A stretch of DNA of 64,000 nt from Antribacter gilvus (GCF_003946865.1 NZ_QXTH01000011.1:62001-126000), one strand, 5' to 3'; counted from the stretch's first letter, positions 32,807 to 42,989 are shown. The notes: a model not told the origin generated them from the sequence alone. Made by a program: numbers and translations.

Positions 32807-32839
32807 GATTCCACGGAATCTTTATTGGATTCCATGGAA
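32807..32839. promoter_or_regulatory. Twin TTCC/GGAA operators in the MarR divergent promoter
   Basis: GATTCCACGGAATC (32807-32820) and TTCCATGGAA (32830-32839) are two palindromes with the same half-sites, about 21 bp centre to centre, that is two helical turns. They cover the 5' ends of both divergent genes and a TATCTT box (32842-32847) of the hydrolase gene. Confidence 0.6.
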
Positions 32840-32864
32840 CCTATCTTCCACCCGGAAGGACCTC

Positions 32865-33707
32865 ATGGACCACGCCGCGCTCACCGACCTCCGGACCTTC
32901 TACGAGACGTTCGGCGACCTGCCGCTGCCCGCGGGCGTGCGCGCCACGGAGACGACGCTCGGCGGCGTCCCCGCGCTCGACGTCCGGCTTCCCGGCCGCG
33001 GCGCGGCCGCTCCCGCCGGAACCCTGCTCTACCTCCACGGCGGCGGGTACACGATCGGCTCGGCGCGCACGGGGTTGCCGCTCGCCGCCCGCCTCGCCGC
33101 AGGTGCCGCGCTGAACGCCGTCGTGCTCGACTACCGCCTCGCTCCCGAGCACCCGTACCCGGCAGCCGTCGCCGACGCCCTGGCCGCCTACGAGGCGCTC
33201 GTCACCGAGCGCGACCCCGCGCGTGTGGTCCTGGCGGGGGACTCGGCAGGGGCGGGGCTGGCGCTCGCGACCGTCGTCGCCGCCCGGGACCGCGGGCTGC
33301 CGCTACCCGCGGCCGTCGCCGCGTTCTCGGGCTGGTTCGACCTCACCGCGAGCGGCGCCAGCCTGACCGGCAAGGAGGCGGTGGACCCGGTCTTCGACGC
33401 CTCGGACATCGTCGACTATGCCGCCACGTACCTCGCGGGAGCCGACGCCGACCAGCCGCTCGCCAGCCCGCTGCTCGCCGACCTTTCGGGCCTTCCGCCG
33501 CTGCTGCTCCAGGTCGGGACGTACGAGGTGCTGCTCGACGACTCGACCCGGCTCGCGGCCCGCGCCGCCGCGGCGGACGTCGACGTGCTCCTCGAGGTCT
33601 ACGCGGGCCAGGCGCACGTCTTCCAGCACCACCACGGCTCCGAGCCGACGGCGGCGCGCGCCCTCGAGAGCGCCTCGGCCTTCCTGGCGCGGGCGGTCGC
33701 CCGGTGA
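32865..33707 (+). CDS. Alpha/beta hydrolase, hormone-sensitive-lipase type
   Basis: A 280-residue esterase. It has the HSL-family oxyanion motif YLHGGGY (57-62), the DYRLAPEHPYPAAV signature (89-102), the nucleophile elbow GDSAGAG with Ser127, and C-terminal Asp and His in DDSTRLAARA and GQAHVFQHH. The family hydrolyses short acyl esters; signal peptide absent, so it is cytosolic. The ATG has GGAAGG 5 nt upstream. Divergent from the MarR gene and sharing twin operators, it is a likely target of that repressor. Confidence 0.9.
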   Translation: MDHAALTDLRTFYETFGDLPLPAGVRATETTLGGVPALDVRLPGRGAAAPAGTLLYLHGGGYTIGSARTGLPLAARLAAGAALNAVVLDYRLAPEHPYPAAVADALAAYEALVTERDPARVVLAGDSAGAGLALATVVAARDRGLPLPAAVAAFSGWFDLTASGASLTGKEAVDPVFDASDIVDYAATYLAGADADQPLASPLLADLSGLPPLLLQVGTYEVLLDDSTRLAARAAAADVDVLLEVYAGQAHVFQHHHGSEPTAARALESASAFLARAVAR

Positions 33708-33732
33708 GAGGCGGGTGCCCCGGATTGCGGGG

Positions 33733-34344
33733 CTACCGAGCCTCGAAGGGGGTCGTCGCCCAGTCTGCCGGGAGCTCGCGGGCCGTCCAGGAGGGGTCGG
33801 GCGTCCAGTCGGCCCAGGCCTCGTCCCACCAGCGCTTGCCGGCGTCGAGCAGCCCGGCGATGCGGTCTCCCTCCGCCTGAATCTCGGCAGACCGTCCCGG
33901 GTAGCGCAGCTCGCCCACCGCCGCGAACTCCTCGACGTCCTTCCAGCGGTACGTCTCGGCGTCGACCGGGAGCACGAGGTCCAGCTCGTGGTCCAGGGTG
34001 TCGAACCCGATCGGCGTGCGACGCGGGGCGTCCTGCAGGTTGAAGTACCACGTGCGGAACTGGCGCTCCGGTCCCGACCAGAAGAGGAAGATCGCGTGCT
34101 CCACCCCGGTCCACTGGAGGTCGAGGCATCCGTGGCCGGTCCAACTTTGGCGCCCGGCGGCCTCCCACGGGTGGCGGCCCGCCGGGAACCGGCCCTCCTG
34201 CGGGAAGCCGAACGGCGTCCCTTCCGGCGTGTACGTGACGAGGAGGTCGCCGTCGTCGTGCACGCAGATCTGGGGCGACGCGAACCAGACCTCGCCCCGG
34301 AGGATCTCGCGCCGCACCACTGTCTGACCCCGTTCGAAGACCAT
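33733..34344 (-). CDS. DUF402-domain protein
   Basis: A 203-residue cytosolic protein. Residues about 30-160 carry the DUF402 beta-barrel pattern ([66 protein letters not shown]), followed by a helical [23 protein letters not shown] segment. DUF402 proteins are related to nucleoside di/triphosphatases such as Sco4506-type and YtqA/Ntdp; the exact activity is unproven. The ATG at 34344 is 6 nt after TACCGT; an ATG six codons upstream is less likely. Divergent from rnhA with 86 nt between them. Confidence 0.82.
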   Translation of the reverse strand: MVFERGQTVVRREILRGEVWFASPQICVHDDGDLLVTYTPEGTPFGFPQEGRFPAGRHPWEAAGRQSWTGHGCLDLQWTGVEHAIFLFWSGPERQFRTWYFNLQDAPRRTPIGFDTLDHELDLVLPVDAETYRWKDVEEFAAVGELRYPGRSAEIQAEGDRIAGLLDAGKRWWDEAWADWTPDPSWTARELPADWATTPFEAR

Positions 34345-34430
34345 GCCGGGACGGTAACGCACACCGCGTCGCGGACGGGGTCGTGCCCAGGCCGCGGCCG
34401 ACGTCGGCCCGCCCGGTTACGGTGAGCACC

Positions 34431-34877
34431 GTGACGGAGACCCGACCTGTGGTGGAGATGTGGACCGACGGCGCCTGCAAGGGCAACCCCGGCCTCGGTG
34501 GCTGGGGCGCGCTGCTGCGCGCCGGCGAGCACGAGAAGGAGCTGTTCGGCGGCGAGGCCGTGACCACGAACAACCGCATGGAGCTCACGGCTGTGGTGGA
34601 GGCGCTGCGCGCGCTCAAGCAGCCGAGCGAGGTCACGATCCATGTGGACTCGTCGTACGTCATGAACGGCATGAAGACGTGGATCCTGGGCTGGAAGCGC
34701 AACGGCTGGAAGACCGCGGGCAAGCAGCCCGTGAAGAACGTGGACCTGTGGCAGGCGCTGGACGCCGAGGTGGCGAAGCACGTGGTCCGATGGGTGTGGG
34801 TCAAGGGCCACGCGGGCGACCCGGGCAACGAGCGGGCGGACGTGCTGGCGAACAAGGGCGTCGACACGGTGAGGTAG
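34431..34877 (+). CDS. rnhA: Ribonuclease HI
   Basis: A 148-residue enzyme that cuts RNA in RNA:DNA hybrids. The DEDD residues are all present: Asp13 ([11 protein letters not shown]), Glu51 (NRMELTAV), Asp73 (HVDSSYV) and Asp137 (NERADVLA), with His127 in WVKGHAGD. The length is that of E. coli RNase HI and the basic handle [17 protein letters not shown] is present. GTG at 34431 is 7 nt after TACGGT; a GTG nine nucleotides upstream overlaps that box. It is cytosolic and monocistronic. Confidence 0.95.
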   Translation: MTETRPVVEMWTDGACKGNPGLGGWGALLRAGEHEKELFGGEAVTTNNRMELTAVVEALRALKQPSEVTIHVDSSYVMNGMKTWILGWKRNGWKTAGKQPVKNVDLWQALDAEVAKHVVRWVWVKGHAGDPGNERADVLANKGVDTVR

Positions 34878-34929
34878 TGCGACGCACATCACGCGCCGAG
34901 GGTTTGCCGGGGCGAATAGGCTGAGACCC

Positions 34930-36333
<1,404 letters not shown>

Positions 36334-36373
36334 TCGCTCTGGTCGGCTCGTCCGGCCGAAGCGCCTGGCCAGG

Positions 36374-36407
36374 GGCCCGGAACCGCGGAATCTCGCGGTT
36401 CCGGGCC
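36374..36407 (+). terminator. Rho-independent terminator of lpdA
   Basis: GGCCCGGAACCGCG (36374-36387) and CGCGGTTCCGGGCC (36394-36407) form a perfect 14-bp stem with a 6-nt loop followed by TTCTTG, 41 nt beyond the lpdA stop. One of the clearest terminators in the window. Confidence 0.9.
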
Positions 36408-36447
36408 TTCTTGCGTCCTGGGTGGTTGATGTCAACCGAGATGGCTG

Positions 36448-36729
36448 TTGGCCCTGTGCCACCGCCACCCGGCCTGGGGCGGGGCGAACTCGACGATTAA
36501 CGAGCGCGGCCTGGCCTGGTGGCGGAACGGCACCCGCATGCCTTCGAATACGGGTCACATTGTTGCGCCGAGCTACCATCCGCACGGCACGATGGCGCCG
36601 GTCTACGCTCGGAACCACGTCGATTTCCAGGACTACATCACCTGGCGCCACAATGTCGGTCCCGGTGGCACTTCAGCACTCACCTTCGCGGGGCACATCC
36701 AGCTGACGAACGAGGATTATGCATCCTGA
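36448..36729 (+). pseudogene. Truncated toxin-C-terminus-like reading frame
   Basis: I do not recognise this 93-codon frame (TTG start shown). Upstream the frame is closed by a stop at 36427, directly after the lpdA terminator, so no exporter or N-terminal region exists. The encoded segment is rich in Trp, His, Asn and Thr (ERGLAWWRNGTRMPSNTGH, APVYARNHVDFQDYITWRH), like a small secreted toxin or C-terminal domain, and codon third positions are mostly G/C, supporting former coding. Its stop overlaps the ATG of the next gene by 11 nt. With that partner it resembles a toxin/immunity remnant (inference). It could also be a complete short gene with an unusual start. Confidence 0.4.
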
Positions 36730-37135
36730 CTTTCACGAGGTGCGCTCGGTGGTGCAGGCGATCGTGGATCGCCTGCACCACCCGGCTGTTCACTGGACGA
36801 TCCTGTCCGTTGCTCCCTCCGACTACGTTCCCACCCGACAAGGGTTTCTTTCTCCTGAACTGATCACCGTGACGCTGACCGCGGGTACGGAGACGGTGAC
36901 CGCCTACTTCACAGCCAGTTCTCCCTTCTCCGAGGCGGTCGCCGCTCTTGCCTCGCATATCCAGGACCACAGCATTGAGGCAACGCAAGGCGCCCCCTTG
37001 CCGCCCTGTCCGGGGCACCCACATCCGCTCACGTCAACGGTTGAAGAGGGTCAGGCTGTCTGGGTGTGTCCGAGGGATTCGACACACCACCGGACCCCCA
37101 TCGCCCCCCGCGGCGGACGACCACTCGCCAGGTAG
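36719..37135 (+). CDS. Immunity-like protein with C-terminal Cys/His zinc-ribbon tail
   Basis: A 138-residue protein of unknown function. Residues 1-100 alternate short strands and a helix (DFHEVRSVVQAIVDRL, FSEAVAALASHIQDHS). The tail PPCPGHPHPLT ... GQAVWVCPRD has a CPxHxHPL-WxCP arrangement that I associate with small actinobacterial proteins near toxin genes. The ATG at 36719 overlaps the preceding frame by 11 nt, suggesting translational coupling. The region is clearly less GC-rich than its surroundings, a sign of transfer. Its TAG stop is embedded in the TAGGTT box of the following ABC gene. Confidence 0.55.
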   Translation: MHPDFHEVRSVVQAIVDRLHHPAVHWTILSVAPSDYVPTRQGFLSPELITVTLTAGTETVTAYFTASSPFSEAVAALASHIQDHSIEATQGAPLPPCPGHPHPLTSTVEEGQAVWVCPRDSTHHRTPIAPRGGRPLAR

Positions 37136-37138
37136 GTT
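37133..37138 (+). promoter_or_regulatory. Leaderless -10 box of the ABC operon
   Basis: TAGGTT lies 7 nt before the GTG of the ABC ATPase gene, and its first three bases are the stop codon of the preceding gene. The ABC operon thus appears to have its own leaderless promoter in addition to any read-through. Confidence 0.5.
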
Positions 37139-37145
37139 TCGTCAG

Positions 37146-37883
37146 GTGATCGAGTTCCAGGACCTGGAGGTCCGCCTTGGCGGGCGTGCTGTTCTTGACG
37201 GCGCGAACGGGTCGCTGCCCACGGGCGTGACGGCACTGCTGGGACGGAACGGCGCAGGCAAGACGACGCTGATCCGTTCGTTGAGCGGCCTGGTCAGGCT
37301 GCACGCCGGCACGGTGCGGGTCGACGGCGTCGACCCGTTCGTTTCGCATAGCGCGCTCACGGCCTATCGCCGTTCGCTGGGTTTCATGCCGCAGGACCCT
37401 CCGTTCGTGGGCAGCGCGCGCGTTCTTGACGTGGTGCGCTATGCGGCCTGGCTCCGCGGGCTGACGAAAAGCACCGAGCACGCCAGCGCCATGACCGCGC
37501 TGAGCGACGTCGACCTCGGAGACCACCTGAGGGCCCGTGTGCGGACGCTCTCCGGAGGACAGCGCCGACGAGTCGCGCTCGCCTGCGCCCTTGTCGGAGA
37601 GCCTCGGTTCCTCCTGCTGGACGAGCCGACCGCCGGCCTGGACCCCGACCAGCGCGACCACTTCCTGGACCGCGTCCGCGGCCTGGCGCCCGACCGGACC
37701 GTCCTCGTCTCGACCCATCTCATGGAGGACGTCCTGGCGGTCGCGGACCATATCGCCGTACTGGACGGAGGGCGCATCGTCCGATCGGTGCCGGTGGCCG
37801 AGGTTCTCGCCGGGACGGGCGAGGGACCGGCGACGGCGATGCGCGAGCTGCGGCGGTCCCTGCTCGGAGACGTGTCGGCATGA
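37146..37883 (+). CDS. ABC transporter ATP-binding protein
   Basis: A 245-residue nucleotide-binding subunit of ABC-2 exporter type. Walker A is GRNGAGKT (33-40), the signature LSGGQRRRVALA begins at 135, Walker B is FLLLDEPTAGLD (155-166), with the Q-loop at MPQDPP (81-86) and H-loop STHLMED. It resembles CcmA/multidrug and bacteriocin-immunity exporters. The GTG start is used because a TAGGTT box is 7 nt upstream and no ATG gives the MIEF-type N-terminus. Its stop overlaps the next gene (ATGA). Confidence 0.92.
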   Translation: MIEFQDLEVRLGGRAVLDGANGSLPTGVTALLGRNGAGKTTLIRSLSGLVRLHAGTVRVDGVDPFVSHSALTAYRRSLGFMPQDPPFVGSARVLDVVRYAAWLRGLTKSTEHASAMTALSDVDLGDHLRARVRTLSGGQRRRVALACALVGEPRFLLLDEPTAGLDPDQRDHFLDRVRGLAPDRTVLVSTHLMEDVLAVADHIAVLDGGRIVRSVPVAEVLAGTGEGPATAMRELRRSLLGDVSA

Positions 37884-39193
37884 GAGTGCGCGGAACGGTC
37901 CAGTCCCCTTACGGCAAGGTATGGCCGTTCGCACTCGGGACAGGGATGGTCGCCTTCGTCGTCACTGTCGTGAAGATGGCGGTCGACGCCCCGCAATGGG
38001 TCGGATGGATGCCCGCGACTGTCGGGTACTGGTCCGACGTCGCCATGGTGTTCAGCATGGTGGGCGCAGGCCTCGGTGCCTGGCTGACCGTGGTCCAGCG
38101 GCAGGACCGGCATCGCGAGTGGGCTGCAGCGGGCAGCCGTACGCAATGGGAGAGGGTGCGTCACGTCGTCCTTGCCTGCGCCTCGTCGGTTGCCACGTCC
38201 ATGACGGCATCGCTCCTCGTGGGCGTCGTCCTGACCATGTCCGCGGGGGGCGACCCGTGGGTGGGCCTGGGCACCAGCGTGCTGTGGTGGTATGGCACGG
38301 TCATCGCAGGTGTCGCGTTTGCTCTTCTGGGTGCGCTGGTCGGTTGGTGGACCAGGCACCTGGTCGCCGTGGTCGTCGCGCCGGCGCTGACCTACTGCCT
38401 GGTCGTCGCGCCGATGATGACGCTGGACCCACCACTGTGGTCGGGGCTGGCTGCGGCACAAGGCCTGTCCTGGATCGAGGTCGCCCCGTCGACGACGAGC
38501 GTCGTGTTGCGGGCGATCTTCTGGAGCTCGATGGTCGTACTACTCGCCTGCGCTCTCGGGGGTGTCAGGAGGCTCCAGGCGGGCTTCGCTGTGGCGCTGA
38601 GCCTCACGACGTCGTTCGGGATGCTCGAAGGTCCGGTGCTCCGGCCCATCGAGGGCGCCACGGACGTGGTCTGCGTGGGCGAAGGACCGACGACGTGCAC
38701 GACGAGACCGTGGGCCGCCGGGCTGAACCGGTTTGCCGACGTGCTGGGGCAAGGACTGGCGCTGGTTCCTCCGGCACTGGCACCGCCACTGATCAGCACG
38801 TCCCTCGCCGCCGGTCGTGCGCCCGAGGACTCTGGCCTCGTCGTCGAGCCGGTCGGCGGGACCACCGCGCCGACAAACCGCTTGGACCGTGACGCGACGC
38901 TCGTGAACTTCGGCGAGGGCCTGTTCGCCGCCGAGTGCTCCGCCGGTAGTGACCCACTCGCGATGGCATCTCTTCTCACCTGGTGGCGGCTGGAGCTGGG
39001 CATCCCCGTCGACCGCCCGGTGCTCCCCGGAGACGCCGTCCTGGCGACGATCCTCGAACCCGGCGACTACCGCGTCGTGGTCGAGAGTGCTGGCCGGATG
39101 CTGGCGCTCGACCCGGAGCGCCGGCTCGAGTGGCTGGAATCCCACGCGGAGAAGGTTCGGACATGTTCGCTGACGATGTCGGACCTTCCATGA
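37880..39193 (+). CDS. ABC-2-like membrane subunit with large extracytoplasmic domain
   Basis: A 437-residue protein. About seven hydrophobic helices fall within residues 14-250 (for example FALGTGMVAFVVTVV, SVLWWYGTVIAGVAFALLGAL, AIFWSSMVVLLACAL), followed by about 185 soluble residues containing the cysteines of VCVGEGPTTC and AAECSAGSD, likely outside the cell. The sequence is divergent, with no recognisable ABC2 motif, but the overlap with the ATPase gene (ATGA) and topology make it the permease. The soluble domain is similar in layout to those of uncharacterised actinobacterial exporters; its function is unknown. Confidence 0.7.
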   Translation: MRVRGTVQSPYGKVWPFALGTGMVAFVVTVVKMAVDAPQWVGWMPATVGYWSDVAMVFSMVGAGLGAWLTVVQRQDRHREWAAAGSRTQWERVRHVVLACASSVATSMTASLLVGVVLTMSAGGDPWVGLGTSVLWWYGTVIAGVAFALLGALVGWWTRHLVAVVVAPALTYCLVVAPMMTLDPPLWSGLAAAQGLSWIEVAPSTTSVVLRAIFWSSMVVLLACALGGVRRLQAGFAVALSLTTSFGMLEGPVLRPIEGATDVVCVGEGPTTCTTRPWAAGLNRFADVLGQGLALVPPALAPPLISTSLAAGRAPEDSGLVVEPVGGTTAPTNRLDRDATLVNFGEGLFAAECSAGSDPLAMASLLTWWRLELGIPVDRPVLPGDAVLATILEPGDYRVVVESAGRMLALDPERRLEWLESHAEKVRTCSLTMSDLP

Positions 39194-39810
39194 ACCGTGC
39201 TCGAGCGGTGGTGACGGTATGGGCGCTCGGCCACGGGGTCTCGGTCAGGCAGGTCGCGAGCATGGTCGTCCTCTGGTTCGCCACGGCCTTGTCGTGCCAT
39301 GTGGCGCTGCCTCGTATCGCACCGGGTATCGAGCAGCCGTCCGTCGACCTGCAGCTCTTCGGCATCGTCGCGCTGGCGGCCACCGGTGGTGCGACGAGCC
39401 TCCTGTTCCACGACGGCATCGCGTGGTTGTCCAGCACAGCACCTGGACGCCTGTGGATCGCACGGGCGGCGTGGGGATGTGCGGTCCTCGCAGGTACTGT
39501 CGTGCTCGCCCTGGCCAGTGTCCCGTTCCTGCCCGCCGGGTTGCCGGTCGACTCCGCGTATCTCGCAGTCGGGGCCATCTGGTGGTCGGTGTCGCTGACG
39601 GCCGTCGCGGCCGTCGGTCGGCTGGCAGGCCTCCTTGGGCCGCTCGTCCTCGCCGTGGTGGCGACGACCAAGGTGGTGCCGTGGCAGTGGAACATCGTGG
39701 TCCATCCGGACCACGGAGCAACACGTGTCGCGGTCGCCGTGAGCGCTGTCCTCGCCGCGACCGCGCTCTACGCCCTCGTCGGTTCTGCGAGTGATCGTCG
39801 TTCGCGCTGA
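39190..39810 (+). CDS. Second membrane subunit of the ABC operon
   Basis: A 206-residue polytopic protein with about six helices and no recognised domain. The ATG at 39190 overlaps the stop of the previous gene (ATGA), so it is the third gene of the operon; an ATG at 39163 would overlap by 31 nt and is less likely. Hydrophobic stretches include VASMVVLWFATALSCHVAL, LFGIVALAATGGATSLLF and GLLGPLVLAVVATTKVV. Its length is half that of the preceding protein. It probably pairs with it as a heterodimeric permease (inference). Confidence 0.68.
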   Translation: MNRARAVVTVWALGHGVSVRQVASMVVLWFATALSCHVALPRIAPGIEQPSVDLQLFGIVALAATGGATSLLFHDGIAWLSSTAPGRLWIARAAWGCAVLAGTVVLALASVPFLPAGLPVDSAYLAVGAIWWSVSLTAVAAVGRLAGLLGPLVLAVVATTKVVPWQWNIVVHPDHGATRVAVAVSAVLAATALYALVGSASDRRSR

Positions 39811-39895
39811 GGAGCCCTTCTTGACCTGCTGCTGGATCAGGCCCTGCTCCACCGACTCTGCTCGTGCTCGACGCCGAGCCCTACACTCGGCCTGC

Positions 39896-41164
39896 ATGAG
39901 ACGTCGCGCGCTCGTCCCGCTCGTCCTCGCCGCGGTGCTCGCTCTCGCCGGCTGCACCGGCGAGCCGCGTGCTGAGCCGAGCGTCCCGACCGCCCCGCCC
40001 CCCGCCGACCCCGGCTGGTCGGAGATCGGCCTCCCACCCCCGCCGGGTCCGGCGGGCCGCGTCGCCCTCCGCGACGCCACCGTCTGCGACGGGCGCTGGT
40101 ACGTGGTGGGCGGCGTCTTCCCCGACGACGCCCCGGGCGGCGCCGCCGAGCCCTACCCCGCGGCCTGGACCAGCGCCGACGGTCGCACGTTCGAGCCGGT
40201 CGAGATCCACGCCACCGGCTTCTGGGCGCTGCTCGCGACGCTCACGTCGGTCGCCTGCGGCGGCCCGGGAACAGCGGCCCAGCCCGAAACAGTCGTCGCC
40301 GTCGGCTCCCGATCGGGCGGCGCGCACGGGAACCCCCGCGTCTCCACGTTCCACGGCCCGCCCACAGGTCCCTGGGTCGACGTCCCCGCGCCCATCACCC
40401 TGTACGGCGGCAGCGAGGGCATGGTGGTCTACGGCGTCGCGCCCGGCCCGGAGGGCTGGCTGATCCCCGGTGGCCGCACGTCGGGCGGCGCGGCCTGGAC
40501 GTCGCCCGACGGCACGGAGTTCACCCTGGTCGACGACGACCCCGAGCTCACCTCGTCCGGCGACCTCGACACCCTCGCGGTCCACGCCGTGCACGACGGG
40601 GAGGGCTGGACCGTCGTCGGCTCCGCAGGCCGGGAGGGCCGGGTGCCGCGCGTCCCGCTCGCCTGGGTCTCCGTCGACGGGCGCACCTGGCAGCGCCAGA
40701 GCGTGCCCGAGCCGGAGGGTTTCGGGTCGCTGGACCGCGTGGTCCGGTACGGCGACGGCGTCCTGGCCGCCGGCGTACGGGACGAGGGCTTCGGCGTCTG
40801 GTCGCGAGCGCAGGACGGCGAGTGGGCCGACGTCGGCGCCTTCGGCGCGCTGAGCGACCGCTACGGCGGCAGCCCGTACGTCGCGGACCTCGACGTGGTG
40901 GCCGACGGCGTCCTGGCGGTCGCCAGCGACCGCGAGACGAACGGCGTGTGGTGGGCCGACGCCGGGCCCGGCGGCGCGACGCCGAAGAACGCGTGGCCCC
41001 GCGACGCCTGGCGGGAGGTGCGCCTCCCCGTGCCGGTCGAGGCGGGGGCGGACCACACGGTGTCCGCCGCGTCGGACGGCGACGAGGTGCTGCTCCTGAC
41101 CGACGACGAGACCGCCGGCCGGCTGTGGGCGGCGACCCGCTGGCCGCCGTCGGACAGGTCGTAG
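39896..41164 (+). CDS. Lipoprotein with Asp-box (BNR-type) beta-propeller repeats
   Basis: A 422-residue surface lipoprotein. The signal peptide ends in LALAGC (Cys20), followed by a Pro-rich spacer. Repeats of SxDGxTF/W type recur: WTSADGRTFEPV, WTSPDGTEFTLV, WVSVDGRTWQRQ and WSRAQDGEWADV. These are Asp-box hairpins of sialidase/sortilin-like propellers. No sialidase catalytic residues were identified, so a binding or structural role is likely. The ATG follows TACACT by 8 nt. The REP-like repeat cluster starts 6 nt after its stop. Confidence 0.75.
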   Translation: MRRRALVPLVLAAVLALAGCTGEPRAEPSVPTAPPPADPGWSEIGLPPPPGPAGRVALRDATVCDGRWYVVGGVFPDDAPGGAAEPYPAAWTSADGRTFEPVEIHATGFWALLATLTSVACGGPGTAAQPETVVAVGSRSGGAHGNPRVSTFHGPPTGPWVDVPAPITLYGGSEGMVVYGVAPGPEGWLIPGGRTSGGAAWTSPDGTEFTLVDDDPELTSSGDLDTLAVHAVHDGEGWTVVGSAGREGRVPRVPLAWVSVDGRTWQRQSVPEPEGFGSLDRVVRYGDGVLAAGVRDEGFGVWSRAQDGEWADVGAFGALSDRYGGSPYVADLDVVADGVLAVASDRETNGVWWADAGPGGATPKNAWPRDAWREVRLPVPVEAGADHTVSAASDGDEVLLLTDDETAGRLWAATRWPPSDRS

Positions 41165-41170
41165 TCCCCA

Positions 41171-41251
41171 CCAGGTAGCTGTTCCCCGTCCGAGCGCTCT
41201 GACGGGGAACAGCTACCGGGTGGCGGCGAACGGGGAACGGCTACCTGGTGG
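41171..41251. repeat. REP-like palindrome cluster, copy C
   Basis: CCAGGTAGCTGTTCCCCGTC (41171-41190) pairs with 41201-41220 with one mismatch around a 10-nt loop; a further half unit, GGGGAACGGCTACCTGGTGG (41232-41251), follows. The arms are the same family as copies A and B near 23 kb, with a different loop. The cluster lies between convergent genes and may also terminate them. Confidence 0.8.
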
Positions 41252-41272
41252 CCGCCCCGGGCGAACCGCGCC

Positions 41273-42826
41273 TCAGTGCCCCGCGCCCAGGTTCCCGGCG
41301 AGCCGTCCGTGGCGCTCCGCGCTGTCCGGGTTCATCCCGACGATCGTGACCGTCTTCCCCTTGAGCGCGTACTTGTGCTGGATCGCGTCGAGCGTGGCCA
41401 CCGTCGAGGCGTCCCAGACGTGGGCGTTCGTCATGTCGATGACCACGTCGTCCGGGTCGCCGGCGTAGTCGAACTGGTAGACGAGGTCGTTGGACGAGGC
41501 GAAGAACAGCTCGCCCTCCACGGCGTACACCCGCTGGCCGTCCTCGTCGCTCGTGTCCAGGCGCGTGACGCTCGTGAAGTGGGCGACGCGCCGGGCGAAC
41601 AGGACCATCGCGACGAGCACCCCGGCGATCACGCCGTAGGCCAGGTTGTGCGTGGCCACGGTCACCACGACCGTCGTGAGCATGACGACCGTCTCGGACT
41701 TGGGCATGCGCCGCAGCGTCGCGGGGCGCACCGAGTGCCAGTCGAACGTGCCGACCGAGACCATGATCATCACCGCGACGAGCGCCGCCATGGGCATGAT
41801 CGCGACCACGTCGCCGAGCCCCACCACCAGAACCAGCAGGAAGACGCCCGCCAGGAACGTGGAGATCCGGGTCCGTGCCCCGGACGCCTTCACGTTGATC
41901 ATGGTCTGGCCGATCATGGCGCAGCCGCCCATGCCGCCGAAGAAACCGGTGATGATGTTCGCCGCGCCCTGGCCCCAGGCCTCGCGGGTCTTGTTGGAGT
42001 GGGTGTCGGTGACGTCGTCGACGAGCTTGGCGGTCAGCAGGGACTCGAGGATCCCGACCAGCGCCATGGCGAGGGCGTACGGGGCGATGATCTGCAACGT
42101 CTCGAGGGTGAGCGGGACGTCGGGGAACAGCAGCGCCGGCAGGGACTCGGGGAGTGCGCCCTCGTCACCCACGGTCGGCACGTTGATGGCCGCCAGGACG
42201 GCGGCCGCCGTCAGGAGCACGATCGCGACCAGCGGCGCGGGCACCACGGTGGTCCAGCGCGGCATGAGCACCATGATGACGATGCCGACGGCGACCATCG
42301 GGTAGACCATCCACGGCACGGCGATCAGATGCGGCACCTGAGACAGGAAGATGAGGATCGCCAGCGCGTTGACGAAGCCGACCATGACCGAGCGGGGGAT
42401 GAACCGCATCAGCCTGGCGACACCCAGCACGCCGAGCACCACCTGCACCACGCCGCCGAGGATCACCGTGGCGATCAGGTAGTCCACCCCGTGGTCGCGG
42501 ACCACTGGTGCGATCACCAGCGCGATCGCGCCGGTCGCCGCCGAGATCATGGCGGGCCGCCCGCCCAGGAACGCGATCGACACGGCCATCGTGAAGGACG
42601 CGAAGAGCCCGAGCCGCGGGTCCACCCCGGCGATGATCGAGAACGCGATCGCCTCGGGGATCAGCGCCAGGGCCACGACGAGGCCCGCGAGGACCTCGGT
42701 CTTCAGCCGTCGCGGCGACTTCAGGGCGGCGAGGACGGAGAAGGACTCGTCGGCCTCCGGCGCACCGCGGACGGGCTGGGGGGTGGGGGCGGGATCGGGC
42801 AGGGAGGCACGCAGCTCGTTGGACAC
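41273..42826 (-). CDS. SulP-family inorganic anion transporter with STAS domain
   Basis: A 517-residue transporter. The N-terminal membrane part (about 30-420, 10-14 helices; GLVVALALIPEAIAFS is the SulP signature, and GQTMINVKASGARTRISTFLAG is the second) is followed by a STAS domain (about 440-510; VVIDMTNAHVWDASTVATLD). SulP proteins move sulphate, bicarbonate or other anions; the specificity is not readable. The start is a GTG at 42826 (SNELRASL); the longer upstream frame lacks support. Divergent from a MerR regulator, with a MerR-type dyad between. Confidence 0.92.
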   Translation of the reverse strand: MSNELRASLPDPAPTPQPVRGAPEADESFSVLAALKSPRRLKTEVLAGLVVALALIPEAIAFSIIAGVDPRLGLFASFTMAVSIAFLGGRPAMISAATGAIALVIAPVVRDHGVDYLIATVILGGVVQVVLGVLGVARLMRFIPRSVMVGFVNALAILIFLSQVPHLIAVPWMVYPMVAVGIVIMVLMPRWTTVVPAPLVAIVLLTAAAVLAAINVPTVGDEGALPESLPALLFPDVPLTLETLQIIAPYALAMALVGILESLLTAKLVDDVTDTHSNKTREAWGQGAANIITGFFGGMGGCAMIGQTMINVKASGARTRISTFLAGVFLLVLVVGLGDVVAIMPMAALVAVMIMVSVGTFDWHSVRPATLRRMPKSETVVMLTTVVVTVATHNLAYGVIAGVLVAMVLFARRVAHFTSVTRLDTSDEDGQRVYAVEGELFFASSNDLVYQFDYAGDPDDVVIDMTNAHVWDASTVATLDAIQHKYALKGKTVTIVGMNPDSAERHGRLAGNLGAGH

Positions 42827-42989
42827 GCGGCAGTTCCGTTCAGGGTCGAGGGACGCGGCGCGCCCCGTGAACCAGGCCGGCGGCCCGGTCCGGTCGGACA
42901 GGTGGGAGCACGCCACGCTGCGCGCGAAGAAAGGGGTGACCTCAGCTCCTCAGCACAGCAGGAGGCAGGGGAGCGGGCCACCCGAAACC

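Noticed and set aside
36519-36863. Alternative frame of 114 codons overlapping the toxin-like frame.
   Set aside because: Its codon third positions lack the G/C bias, and the frame that overlaps the next gene's ATG fits better.
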